Assembly (NCBI GenBank): GCA_030039165.1
Contig: JASHQM010000060.1
Location: 1-35,812, forward strand
Reading direction: 5' to 3'
From: Candidatus Sulfotelmatobacter sp.
Lineage (GTDB): Bacteria; Acidobacteriota; Terriglobia; Terriglobales; Acidobacteriaceae
Length of the DNA stretch: 35,812 nt
Of this stretch, positions 22,610 through 29,190 are shown piece by piece. Position numbers and translations under genes: made by a program. Below the pieces are notes generated by a model. The model made no database searches, had not been told where the DNA came from, and worked only from the letters and a program-made list of their open reading frames with translations. How positions within the stretch are numbered: position 1 is the stretch's first letter; each line of letters starts with the position of its first letter.

Positions 22610-23653
22610 CTACTGGACTGGCGCGTAATAGCCGCGGCGGGCGCGCACACGGAAATTCTTGCGGTCGCTGGCAATGATTTCGATGGTGCGGAAGTGGCCG
22701 TCGGCTTTGAAGTCGGCCGGCTTGTAGGAGACGTCGTATTGGCTGCGCAGCTCCTGTTGAATTTCGGCGAAGTCGTCGGCTACGTCACGAATCTGGAAAG
22801 GAAAAAAGGCGCGGCCGCCAGTGGCGTCGGCGATGCGCTCCAGAACTTTGTCCCCCAGTCCTTTCGTCCCGCTCACATTGGTGCTTATGGTGTAGATGAT
22901 GGCTTCGGCACGCTGCGCCATTTCGATGGCTTCCTCGCGCGTAACGTGGCTTTGGTTGTCTTCCCCATCGCTTAGCAGCACGATGGCTCGCCGAACAGTT
23001 CCTGTTTGCGTTTTCTTCAGCAGTTTGTCACGGCAGGCATAGTAGAGGGCGTCATAGAGAGCAGTGCCGCCTCCGGGGCGCAACATGCGGATACCATGCT
23101 CGAGGCGTTCGGCGCTATCGGTGAAATCTTGCGTGACTTCAGGCGTGACGTCAAAACCCACCACCATCGCCTGATCGTAACCGCGCCGTATGGTCTGGTT
23201 GAGAAACTCTATGGCCGCTTCCTGCTCAAACCTGAACCGGTCGCGCACGGAATTGCTGGCATCGATGAGAAGGCCGACCTGAAGCGGGAGGTTGGTTTCT
23301 GCGTGGAAGCTGCGAATCTCGGCGGCCGGCTTATTGTCGTCCACGAAGCGGAAATCGCTCTGTTTGAGGTCCTTGACCAGCTTGCCGTGCTTGTCCGTGA
23401 CGGTGAAAACCACATTTACCTCGTTGATGCCAACCCGAATGCGGGGGACGTCGCTGTTTTCGCCGGCAGGCTGACTCTGGTCGGCGGAGGGCTGTGCAGG
23501 TTTTGCATCGGCAGATGCCGCCGTCGCGGAGGATGCAGAAGCCTGGGCCGTGGCCTGCGAAACACTAAAACATGTCGAGAGCGTCAACAGTGCGAGTGCG
23601 GCACAGCCGGCAAGAGTAGTAAGGAAATTGCCCCGCGTAAGAACACCCCCCAT
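22610..23653 (-). CDS. VWFA-related acidobacterial protein (exported)
   Basis: A 347-residue paralogue of the VWFA-related protein at 17266. It has a signal segment (about residues 10-36), an Ala/Gln/Pro-rich linker and the entry strand VGINEVNVVFTVTDKHG. The VWA domain has the metal-ion-dependent adhesion residues in place: DASNS (131-135), GGGTALYDA and LLSDGEDNQS. The end strand ELRSQYDVSYKPADF...GYYAPVQ matches the paralogue. A TATAAT lies only ten bases upstream of the ATG with no Shine-Dalgarno, which suggests a nearly leaderless transcript. It probably faces the periplasm as a binding module; the partner is unknown. Confidence 0.92.
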   Translation of the reverse strand: MGGVLTRGNFLTTLAGCAALALLTLSTCFSVSQATAQASASSATAASADAKPAQPSADQSQPAGENSDVPRIRVGINEVNVVFTVTDKHGKLVKDLKQSDFRFVDDNKPAAEIRSFHAETNLPLQVGLLIDASNSVRDRFRFEQEAAIEFLNQTIRRGYDQAMVVGFDVTPEVTQDFTDSAERLEHGIRMLRPGGGTALYDALYYACRDKLLKKTQTGTVRRAIVLLSDGEDNQSHVTREEAIEMAQRAEAIIYTISTNVSGTKGLGDKVLERIADATGGRAFFPFQIRDVADDFAEIQQELRSQYDVSYKPADFKADGHFRTIEIIASDRKNFRVRARRGYYAPVQ

Positions 23654-23663
23654 GAGTTAATTC

Positions 23664-23669
23664 ATTATA
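23664..23669 (-). promoter_or_regulatory. -10 element very close to the VWFA start codon
   Basis: The minus strand has a consensus TATAAT with only ten bases between it and the ATG at 23653. Transcription would begin about 3-4 nt before the start codon. The -35 region is weak (CTGAAC at 17 bp). Confidence 0.4.
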
Positions 23670-23981
23670 GCCGGATGCGGATTTTGGTTCAGCCACGGCG
23701 GGGGCTTGACCTGGGATAGCATTCATCCGTAGCTCCGCGATTGCCTCTGAGATTGGCGCATCCTGGCGTGCATCCACCTGGAGAAGCTTGAATATAATTC
23801 TTTCGTAAGACAGAACGACCCACACATCTTCTGTGGGGAAAAAAGCGGGTCTCGGCGTTCGACGAACCGAGTCACGTTTTTTCTCTCCTGCAAGCCTATC
23901 CCAGGCACGCCGTGATTCCTGGAACATCGAGTTTCGGGTGATCTCGGATCATTCCGGCAGCCAGATCCCGCCCAATTAGCA
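23670..23981. other. Intergenic stretch between two VWFA genes, no convincing gene
   Basis: About 310 bp without a supported gene. It contains small inverted repeats: CCCACA/TGTGGG around 23819-23838, and CTCGG/CCGAG enclosing the short palindrome GTTCGACGAAC near 23855-23872. A TATAAT reads on the plus strand at 23793-23798 without a matching -35. A 120-codon minus frame crosses it but overlaps the VWFA gene and is not supported. Confidence 0.5.
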
Positions 23982-25001
23982 CTACTTTGTCCTATCCGTG
24001 GCCCAGTACGTGCTTCGCGCCAGGATGGTATTGTTGCCGGCGTCCTTCAGTCGCACCCGCAACTGGTGCAATCCCGGATGCGGATCTTTTGGCTCGATGC
24101 TCAGCAAATAGCGCGTGTGAACGTGATTAGTGAAATCGACCATTCGTGCATCGAAGCTTTTTCCAGTGGCGAATGACTCAAACTCGCCGCCCGTCATGGA
24201 AGCGACGGCCTTTGGCATATTCTTTCTCATGGCCTGCACGGCGAGCACGAACGGCGCGAGGAGATCCGGTTCTGGGTGCATCTCGCCCCGATTATTTCCG
24301 CGCATCGTGTCGAGCACGTTGGAGCGGGCCGGAGAAAATGCAAGAGCAAAAATGGTGATGCTGCTTTGCCCGATCTCGGCCACTACATCGTCGATTTTTG
24401 CTGCCTGGCTGCCGTGGTCGCGCGTTTCGCTGATGAGGAGCAGAACCCGCTGCCTTGATTTGGGCACGGTTTGAAGCATCCTGACGGCATAATCGAGAGC
24501 GTCGAGAATGGCCGCCCCGTCGTCACCCGGTCGCAGTTCCTTCAAGCTATGCGAGATTAGTTCCGAGTCGCCAGTGAAATTTTGCAGTAACTGGACCTGG
24601 CTGTCGAATTCGATGACCGCTGCTTTGCTGCGGCCGTCGGTCAGAAGGGGATCGATCATAGAGCTTAAGCCATGAATGCGAGGAAATTCGTAGGCTGCTC
24701 GCCGCCCGCGCTGCACGACGATAACCAGCGAAACCGGTTCGCTTTCCGCCGATTCGTCGAGGTGCACCGGCTGAGAAACGCCATCATCTTCGATGATGAA
24801 ATCCTCGGCCGTCAGGCCGGGTACGACGTGGTCCTTCGAATCTTTCACCAGAGCCGGGATTACTACAACCGTGGTCTGCGCACGGAATGTGGTTTCCTGA
24901 GGATAGGCTGAAAGCTCGGTGGCAACAAAACAAAGGAGGGACACAGCGGCACGGAGACTAGCCCGCTTTACGATCGTCGCGAAGGACTTCATCGAGGGCA
25001 T
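23982..25001 (-). CDS. VWFA-related acidobacterial protein with degenerate metal site
   Basis: A 339-residue exported protein: signal segment about residues 10-34, entry strand TTVVVIPALVKDSKDHVVPG, then a VWA-like domain. The usual DxSxS adhesion motif is replaced by VIVVQRGRRA, so metal-dependent binding at that site is unlikely. The later positions (GDDGAAILDALDYA, LLLISETRDHGS) still follow the family pattern. The C-terminal strand is HVHTRYLLSIEPKDPHPGLHQL. Its start (25001, or Met4 at 24992) lies inside zapA, overlapping by 35-44 bp on the same strand, so it is probably co-transcribed with zapA. The overlap could also mean that the true start is a downstream alternative codon. Confidence 0.85.
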   Translation of the reverse strand: MPSMKSFATIVKRASLRAAVSLLCFVATELSAYPQETTFRAQTTVVVIPALVKDSKDHVVPGLTAEDFIIEDDGVSQPVHLDESAESEPVSLVIVVQRGRRAAYEFPRIHGLSSMIDPLLTDGRSKAAVIEFDSQVQLLQNFTGDSELISHSLKELRPGDDGAAILDALDYAVRMLQTVPKSRQRVLLLISETRDHGSQAAKIDDVVAEIGQSSITIFALAFSPARSNVLDTMRGNNRGEMHPEPDLLAPFVLAVQAMRKNMPKAVASMTGGEFESFATGKSFDARMVDFTNHVHTRYLLSIEPKDPHPGLHQLRVRLKDAGNNTILARSTYWATDRTK

Positions 25002-25293
25002 TGGCTAATCGATGGGCGCGTTTCTGATAATCGTTAGACCCATTGTCCTGCCTGCGCCTTAAGAGATGGTATTCGTCGGCAATATTCAGGGCGGCCAGTA
25101 CAGCCAGGCGCACGGTGTCGATCGTGTTGGTAGCCTGGGCGACGGCGCGCATTTTGGAGTCGACGTATTCGGCAAGTTGCAGGATGTATTTGGGATCGGA
25201 CCCGCGCAGGTTGTACGCCTGATCGAAAATCTCCACGCGAACGCTGGCGTTCTGCGCGTCTTTCACGGTTGCGTCTTTTACTGCCGTAGCCAT
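24958..25293 (-). CDS. zapA: Cell division protein ZapA
   Basis: A 111-residue cytoplasmic protein of the ZapA family, which bundles FtsZ filaments at midcell. The N-terminal half has the family's VRVEIFDQAYNLRGSDPKYILQLAEYVDSKM. The C-terminal half is helical (TVRLAVLAALNIADEYHLLRRR...LANALDEVLRD), as expected for the tetramerising coiled coil. A coiled-coil ZapB-like gene lies 122 bp upstream on the same strand, and both diverge from the infC-rpmI-rplT-pheST cluster, a neighbourhood where zapA is commonly found. The first 15 residues are a poorly conserved extension. Confidence 0.92.
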   Translation of the reverse strand: MATAVKDATVKDAQNASVRVEIFDQAYNLRGSDPKYILQLAEYVDSKMRAVAQATNTIDTVRLAVLAALNIADEYHLLRRRQDNGSNDYQKRAHRLANALDEVLRDDRKAG

Positions 25294-25361
25294 ATTGGTT
25301 TCGTAAGCCCCTGCCAGTCTTCTTGGATGCTCTCTAAGCCGAAACGTTTGTCACGCCAGTT

Positions 25362-25410
25362 CTGTCATTCCCAACCGGCCCGGAGGGCCAGTGAGGACGC
25401 TGCCTCTTCG
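25362..25410. repeat. Possible dispersed-repeat fragment
   Basis: TGTCATTCCC at the left and GAGGAcgctgcctcttcgctcactc at the right recall the GTCATTC...GAAGAATC elements found elsewhere in the window. It lies between the ZapB-like gene and zapA. Weak, by eye only. Confidence 0.25.
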
Positions 25411-25415
25411 CTCAC

Positions 25416-25709
25416 TCAGCTGGCGCGCTCCTCGGCGATTGATTCAATCTGCACGAGCATCTTTTCGACTCGCCCGCGAATTTCTTCGCGCTCCTTGCGC
25501 AGTTGCACGCTTTCGCGGCGCAAGGCAACGAGCTCTTCTTCGCGTTCCTCCAGTTGCTCGCGCACGCGCCGGGCGTCGCGCTCAGCCGCGGCCTGCGCCG
25601 CACGCGCGGCCTTGTATAGCTCAATGGTGCGATAAATCTTTTCTTCCAGCGCCTGAAAATTATCGGCCGGAACCTGCTCTGTCACCTGTTCCACTGCATT
25701 CAACGACAT
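25416..25709 (-). CDS. ZapB-like coiled-coil protein
   Basis: A 97-residue protein (start Met at 25709, MSLNAVEQVTEQVP) that is almost wholly a charged heptad-type coiled coil: LEEKIYRTIELYKAARAAQAAAERDARRVREQLEEREEELVALRRES. The longer frame back to 25781 adds residues over a putative -10 (TATACT) and is less likely. Short coiled-coil proteins next to zapA are often the cell-division factor ZapB or a functional analogue, so a role at the Z-ring is a fair inference, but there is no diagnostic motif. It is upstream of zapA on the same strand. Confidence 0.72.
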   Translation of the reverse strand: MSLNAVEQVTEQVPADNFQALEEKIYRTIELYKAARAAQAAAERDARRVREQLEEREEELVALRRESVQLRKEREEIRGRVEKMLVQIESIAEERAS

Positions 25710-25781
25710 GATTGCCGCTTTTTCCCCAAGAGAGATTTTGCACTTTTTTGCAGTATACTCCTCGCGCTGTGAATCGAGCAT

Positions 25782-26208
25782 GGCCCATTGGTGCAGCGCA
25801 TATGAGAACGAAAGGCCATAGTGGGGCTACCATTTTCGGCGATGAAGAATTGCGCAACTGAATCTCACCGCATGTCTGAGTGCTCCACTCATTGGTTGAA
25901 ACAGGGAGAATTTTGGATGGCCGCCGGAGACATAAAACTGCATCTAAGTGCCGAACTGCAGATATCCGGGGCGCGGGGACTGGATGATCCGGCGTTGGAC
26001 CGGGCAACTTTGGACCAATCGAAGAAGAACAGCCGCAGAAGATGGGTGGAGGCGTGAGGCAAGGAATTTTGGATTTTTGCTGTTTCTCCTAATGGAGCTA
26101 GGATCCTCTTCGCCGATCCGCGGTCCAAGACGGCCGGTGCCAACTGAGCTTCCCATGGATGATTCGGCCAGTTGACTTCCAACCCGGAAGAAGGTTCCCT
26201 GTGGCGCA
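25782..26208. other. Divergent intergenic region before infC, no convincing gene
   Basis: This stretch separates the ZapB-like gene from infC. Short frames on both strands have no recognisable domain, no good ribosome binding site and unnatural composition. A lone TTGACT at about 26172 is too far (34 bp) from the -10 at 26212 to act with it. I see no tRNA and no clear structured RNA, though a small RNA cannot be excluded by eye. Confidence 0.45.
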
Positions 26209-26217
26209 TGTTATAAT
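26209..26217 (+). promoter_or_regulatory. Extended -10 promoter of the infC cluster
   Basis: TGTTATAAT is a perfect extended -10 element (TGn plus TATAAT). Transcription would start near 26224, giving a leader of about 30 nt that contains GTGGAGG just before the infC start. No good -35 is present, as is usual for extended -10 promoters. Confidence 0.55.
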
Positions 26218-26253
26218 CCTTTAGCTTCAGCCGCTTAGTAAGTGGAGGTTTGT

Positions 26254-26919
26254 ATCGAAAGACGCTTTATCCGTACCAATGATCGTATTCGTGCCCGCGA
26301 AATTCGCGTGATTGACGATGAGGGTGGGCAGATCGGCATCATGCCACCCTACGAAGCGCTCAAGCTGGCCCGCAGCAAAAACCTGGATCTGGTCGAGATT
26401 TCGCCCACCGCGCAACCCCCTGTCTGCCGCATCATGGACTACGGGAAATATCTCTACCAGCAGGAAAAGAAAGAGCGCGAGGCCAAGAAGCACCAGAAGA
26501 CGATTACCGTAAAAGAGGTCAAGTCCCGCATCAATGTGGACGACCACGATTACGAGACAAAGAAAAATCATGTGCTGCGCTTCCTCGATGAAGGGGACAA
26601 AGTTAAGGCGACCATTTTCTTCCGTGGCCGCGAGATGACGCGCACCGGGCTGGGCCGGCAGATTCTGGAGCGGCTGATTAAGGACGTGGAACCGCAAAGC
26701 ATTGTGGAGTTTCGTCCACGGCAGGAAGGTAACACGCTCCACGCGATTCTGGCCCCCAAGAAATCGGCAGCCGAACGCGAGAAGGAAAAAGAGAAAGAAG
26801 CCCGGCAAAAAGCCAAGCAAGAAGCCCGCGAGAACCAGGAACGGGGAAGTGCGGTACACGAGAAAGCCACCGCGGCAGCGCCAGTAGGGGTTGCGACGCC
26901 GGATTCACAGGCTTCGTAA
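26254..26919 (+). CDS. infC: Translation initiation factor IF-3, probable AUC start
   Basis: A 221-residue IF-3, which binds the 30S subunit and monitors start-codon selection. The N-domain opens ERRFIRTNDRIRAREIRVID, followed by the linker KYLYQQEKKEREAKK and the C-domain VKEVKSRINVDDHDYETK through IVEFRPRQEGNTLHAILAPKK. A Lys/Glu-rich tail of about 50 residues follows. No ATG precedes the conserved N-terminus. GTGGAGG lies directly before an in-frame ATC at 26254, so ATC is the likely start; GTG 26242 is embedded in the Shine-Dalgarno itself. Rare starts (AUU, AUC) are known in infC and underlie IF-3 autoregulation. It leads the rpmI-rplT-pheS-pheT cluster. Confidence 0.95.
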   Translation: MERRFIRTNDRIRAREIRVIDDEGGQIGIMPPYEALKLARSKNLDLVEISPTAQPPVCRIMDYGKYLYQQEKKEREAKKHQKTITVKEVKSRINVDDHDYETKKNHVLRFLDEGDKVKATIFFRGREMTRTGLGRQILERLIKDVEPQSIVEFRPRQEGNTLHAILAPKKSAAEREKEKEKEARQKAKQEARENQERGSAVHEKATAAAPVGVATPDSQAS

Positions 26920-26995
26920 AGACTTTCTGTCTCAGCAGTTCGCCGAGGACGCACGCGGTTCTGTGCCGCCGGTTCCAGAGCAATTGAGTTTACTT

Positions 26996-27023
26996 CCTGG
27001 CAGCGGTATGGGCCGCTGGCAGG
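26996..27023 (+). promoter_or_regulatory. Leader hairpin before rpmI, candidate L20 regulatory site
   Basis: CCTGGCAGCGG (26996-27006) pairs with CCGCTGGCAGG (27013-27023) at 10 of 11 positions around the loop TATGGG, ending 16 bp before the rpmI ATG. In other bacteria L20 represses its own operon by binding structured leader RNA. That this hairpin does so is inference from position. Confidence 0.4.
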
Positions 27024-27039
27024 CTGATTTCGAGGACTT

Positions 27040-27237
27040 ATGCCGAAATTGAAATCGCACAAGGGCGCATCCAAGCGCTTCAAAAAAACTGCCAGGGGTA
27101 AGGTGAAGCGTCACCATTCCGGCCTGCGTCACATGCTTTCGTCAAAGGCCAAGAAGCGGAAGCGGCATCTGGGCGCAGCCACGCTCGTCAGCGACGGCGA
27201 TCTGGCGAAAGTGAAGCGGATGATTCCCTACCAGTAG
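27040..27237 (+). CDS. rpmI: 50S ribosomal protein bL35
   Basis: A 65-residue, very basic ribosomal protein of exactly the expected size. It has the family start MPKLKSHKGASKRFKKTARG and the internal KVKRHHSGLRHMLSSKAKKR followed by RHLG. GAGG lies shortly before the ATG. It is part of the large subunit and sits in the conserved order infC-rpmI-rplT. The gap of 120 bp to infC contains a strong hairpin. Confidence 0.98.
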   Translation: MPKLKSHKGASKRFKKTARGKVKRHHSGLRHMLSSKAKKRKRHLGAATLVSDGDLAKVKRMIPYQ

Positions 27238-27243
27238 TGAGGA

Positions 27244-27348
27244 CATTGAGCGATTGTGTGATTTACGATTGAGCGATTGAGAAAGATCTCAGCATCGGAT
27301 TCCAGGTTTTTCAATCAATCGCCCGATCGCCCAATCAGTCAATCGCCC
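27244..27348. repeat. Inverted array of GATTGNNN octamers between rpmI and rplT
   Basis: The left arm (27244-27282) is a run of five near-8-bp units, CATTGAGC, GATTGTGT, GATTTAC, GATTGAGC, GATTGAGA. The right arm (27312-27348) carries the reverse-complement units, including GCCCGATC, GCCCAATC and AGTCAATC. A 30-nt centre separates them. A related element lies at 31273-31373 and shares the 15-mer GTTTTTCAATCAATC. It is probably a palindromic dispersed repeat, here inside a ribosomal protein operon. Confidence 0.7.
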
Positions 27349-27423
27349 TCAAGCGTGTGAAGAGGCTCATCTCAATTTTCCTGCCTCCAGCCGCCAGTAC
27401 ACAGAAATAAAAAGGAGAACACT

Positions 27424-27786
27424 ATGCCCCGAGTCAAACGCGGTACCAAACGGCGCGCCAAACGAAAAAAAATATTAGACCGCGCGAGCGGATATTTCCT
27501 TACAAAATCGAAACTCTACCGCTCCGCGAAGGAAGCGGTGGAGCGCGGACTGAAATTTGCCTATGCCGGGCGCAAACAGCGCAAGCGGCAATACCGCTCG
27601 CTGTGGATTGTGCGCATTGGCGCCGCCGCCAAACTGAACGGCATGAGCTATAACCAGTTCATCCACGGGCTGAAGAAAGCGGGGGTCGAACTGGACCGCA
27701 AGATTCTGGCCGACATCGCCGTTCGGGATTCAGCCGGATTTGCGAGCCTGGCACAGCAGGCGAAGGCCGCCATCGGCACAGCGTAA
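27424..27786 (+). CDS. rplT: 50S ribosomal protein bL20
   Basis: A 120-residue ribosomal protein of normal length with the basic N-terminal extension [20 protein letters not shown] and the conserved core [57 protein letters not shown] lies seven bases before the ATG. bL20 is needed for early 50S assembly and commonly autoregulates the infC-rpmI-rplT operon. The 186-bp gap to rpmI is filled by the octamer repeat, which is longer than usual for this gene pair. Confidence 0.98.
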   Translation: MPRVKRGTKRRAKRKKILDRASGYFLTKSKLYRSAKEAVERGLKFAYAGRKQRKRQYRSLWIVRIGAAAKLNGMSYNQFIHGLKKAGVELDRKILADIAVRDSAGFASLAQQAKAAIGTA

Positions 27787-27808
27787 GCTTCATCCGTGGT
27801 CGCATCTG

Positions 27809-27828
27809 GGCACGGCTCCAGCCGTGCC
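27809..27828. repeat. Perfect GGCACGGC/GCCGTGCC hairpin
   Basis: GGCACGGC (27809-27816), loop TCCA, GCCGTGCC (27821-27828). It is an 8-bp perfect stem with no following T tract, just after rplT. I recall similar 'ggcacggc...gccgtgcc' palindromes as intergenic repeats in acidobacterial genomes; a role as mRNA end stabiliser is possible. Confidence 0.5.
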
Positions 27829-27852
27829 AAATTGCCGTCCCTACTTTACACT

Positions 27853-27936
27853 TGTCATTCTGAGCAAAGCGAAGAATCTATATATTTTCTGGACATTGCA
27901 TAGATCCTTCGCGCAAAGAACGCGCTCAGGGTGACA
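27853..27936. repeat. Dispersed palindromic repeat (TGTCATTCTGAGC...GCTCAGGGTGACA)
   Basis: The left arm TGTCATTCTGAGC, then AAGCGAAGAATCTA, is mirrored by TAGATCCTTCGCGC and GCTCAGGGTGACA, with about 20 nt between. Arm-like fragments recur at 2810-2850 and 29137-29177. The terminal GTGACA supplies the GTG that would be the longest pheS start. Confidence 0.65.
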
Positions 27937-27954
27937 GCACATTCCAAGTTCACC

Positions 27955-29067
27955 GTGGCATATACGGTTCACAAACTGACGGATTACTCGCCAGCGGCGC
28001 TGGGGAAGGCCGCGATCGAATGCGTCAGCGCATGCTCGTCAGAGGCATCGGCGGTTCGCAATGAGGCTGATCTGAAGGCGTTTCGCGACCGCTGGCTTGC
28101 CCGCAAGCACGGCATCCTCACGCAGATCAACGATCTCTGGCTGAAAGGCGCACCCAAAGAGTCGAAGCGCGAAGCCGGAATTCGCGTTAACGAACTCAAG
28201 GTTCGCATTCAGGAACTCGTGGATGGCGCGCACGTCTCTGCCGTACAACCAGAAATCGCGGTCGACCGCGTCGACCTCTCCCTCCCCGGCATCCATCGCC
28301 CCATCGGCGCCGAGCATCCCGTGCTGCGTGCCTCGCGCGAGATGTGCGCTGTCTTTCAACGAATGGGGTATTCCGTCGCCGAAGGGCCCGTAGTCGAGAC
28401 CGACTATTACAATTTCGAGGCGCTGAATTTCCCTCCAAATCATCCCGCGCGCGACACGCAGGACACGCTGTTCATCGCCGGCCAGGAATCCAAGCCGCAG
28501 CGGGAGAAACTGCTGCTACGGACGCATACGTCCCCAGTACAGATTCGCACCATGGAAAGATTGCGGCCGCCGATTCGCATCGTGATTCCGGGAGTCGTGC
28601 ATCGCAACGACCCTCCTGATGCCAGCCACTCGCCCATGTTTCATCAGATCGAGGGACTTGCAGTCGACACCAACATCACCTTCGGCGATTTGAAAGGCAC
28701 GCTCGACTACGCCATGAAGGATTTTTTTGGATCGAGCGTGAAGACGAGTTTCCGCCCGTCATTCTTTCCGTTTACCGAACCGAGCGCAGAGCTGTATATT
28801 TCCTGCTTCATCTGCGGCGGCACGGGAAAGCGCGGTAGCGATCCCTGCCGCCCCTGCAAGCAGACCGGATGGATTGAAATTTTGGGTTGCGGCATGGTCG
28901 ATCCTAATGTATTCGAGTTCGTGAAGGACAACGGCTACGACCCGAAAAAGGTTTCGGGATTCGCGTGGGGAATGGGGGCTGATCGCGTGGCTCTGTTGAA
29001 GTATGGCGTGGACGATTTACAGTTGTTCTTCCACGGCGATGTGAGGTTTCTGGCGCAGTGGGCATGA
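27955..29067 (+). CDS. pheS: Phenylalanyl-tRNA synthetase alpha subunit
   Basis: A cytoplasmic class II synthetase alpha subunit of about 370 residues that activates Phe and aminoacylates tRNA-Phe together with PheT. Motif 2 is HRNDPPDASHSPMFHQIEGL. Motif 3 lies in GFAWGMGADRVALLKYGVDDL. A cysteine pair cluster (CFICGGTG...PCRPCKQTGW) forms a probable zinc knuckle, present in some bacterial PheS. The start is uncertain: GTG 27931 belongs to a dispersed repeat, so GTG 27955 (VAYTVHKLTDYSPAAL) is preferred; neither has a good ribosome binding site. pheT follows after 123 bp. Confidence 0.95.
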   Translation: MAYTVHKLTDYSPAALGKAAIECVSACSSEASAVRNEADLKAFRDRWLARKHGILTQINDLWLKGAPKESKREAGIRVNELKVRIQELVDGAHVSAVQPEIAVDRVDLSLPGIHRPIGAEHPVLRASREMCAVFQRMGYSVAEGPVVETDYYNFEALNFPPNHPARDTQDTLFIAGQESKPQREKLLLRTHTSPVQIRTMERLRPPIRIVIPGVVHRNDPPDASHSPMFHQIEGLAVDTNITFGDLKGTLDYAMKDFFGSSVKTSFRPSFFPFTEPSAELYISCFICGGTGKRGSDPCRPCKQTGWIEILGCGMVDPNVFEFVKDNGYDPKKVSGFAWGMGADRVALLKYGVDDLQLFFHGDVRFLAQWA

Positions 29068-29136
29068 AATTGGATGCGCGCCAAAGGCGCGACTAAGTTG
29101 TCCGCACCGGGTACGGGCGGTTCGCGCGGCGCGCCC

Positions 29137-29177
29137 AGGTCCTTCGGCGACGAAAAGCATGTAGCCTCAGGATGACA
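29137..29177. repeat. Dispersed palindromic repeat, single arm before pheT
   Basis: AGGTCCTTCGGCGACG ... CCTCAGGATGACA repeats the layout of the right arm of the 27853-27936 element (GATCCTTCGCGC...CTCAGGGTGACA). It fills most of the 123-bp gap between pheS and pheT. Confidence 0.5.
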
Positions 29178-29190
29178 AAGATATTTCACG

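Noticed and set aside
23565..23927. Minus-strand 120-codon frame between the two VWFA genes
   Set aside because: It overlaps the start of the VWFA gene by 89 bp in another frame and shows no domain or ribosome binding site. Its middle looks somewhat protein-like, so it is only a remote possibility.
25821..26057. Plus-strand 78-codon frame before infC
   Set aside because: No ribosome binding site, no recognisable family and low-quality composition.
26100..26208. Possible 6S-like or other structured RNA upstream of infC near zapA
   Set aside because: I could not find a long closing stem with a central bubble or any other recognisable RNA family pattern.
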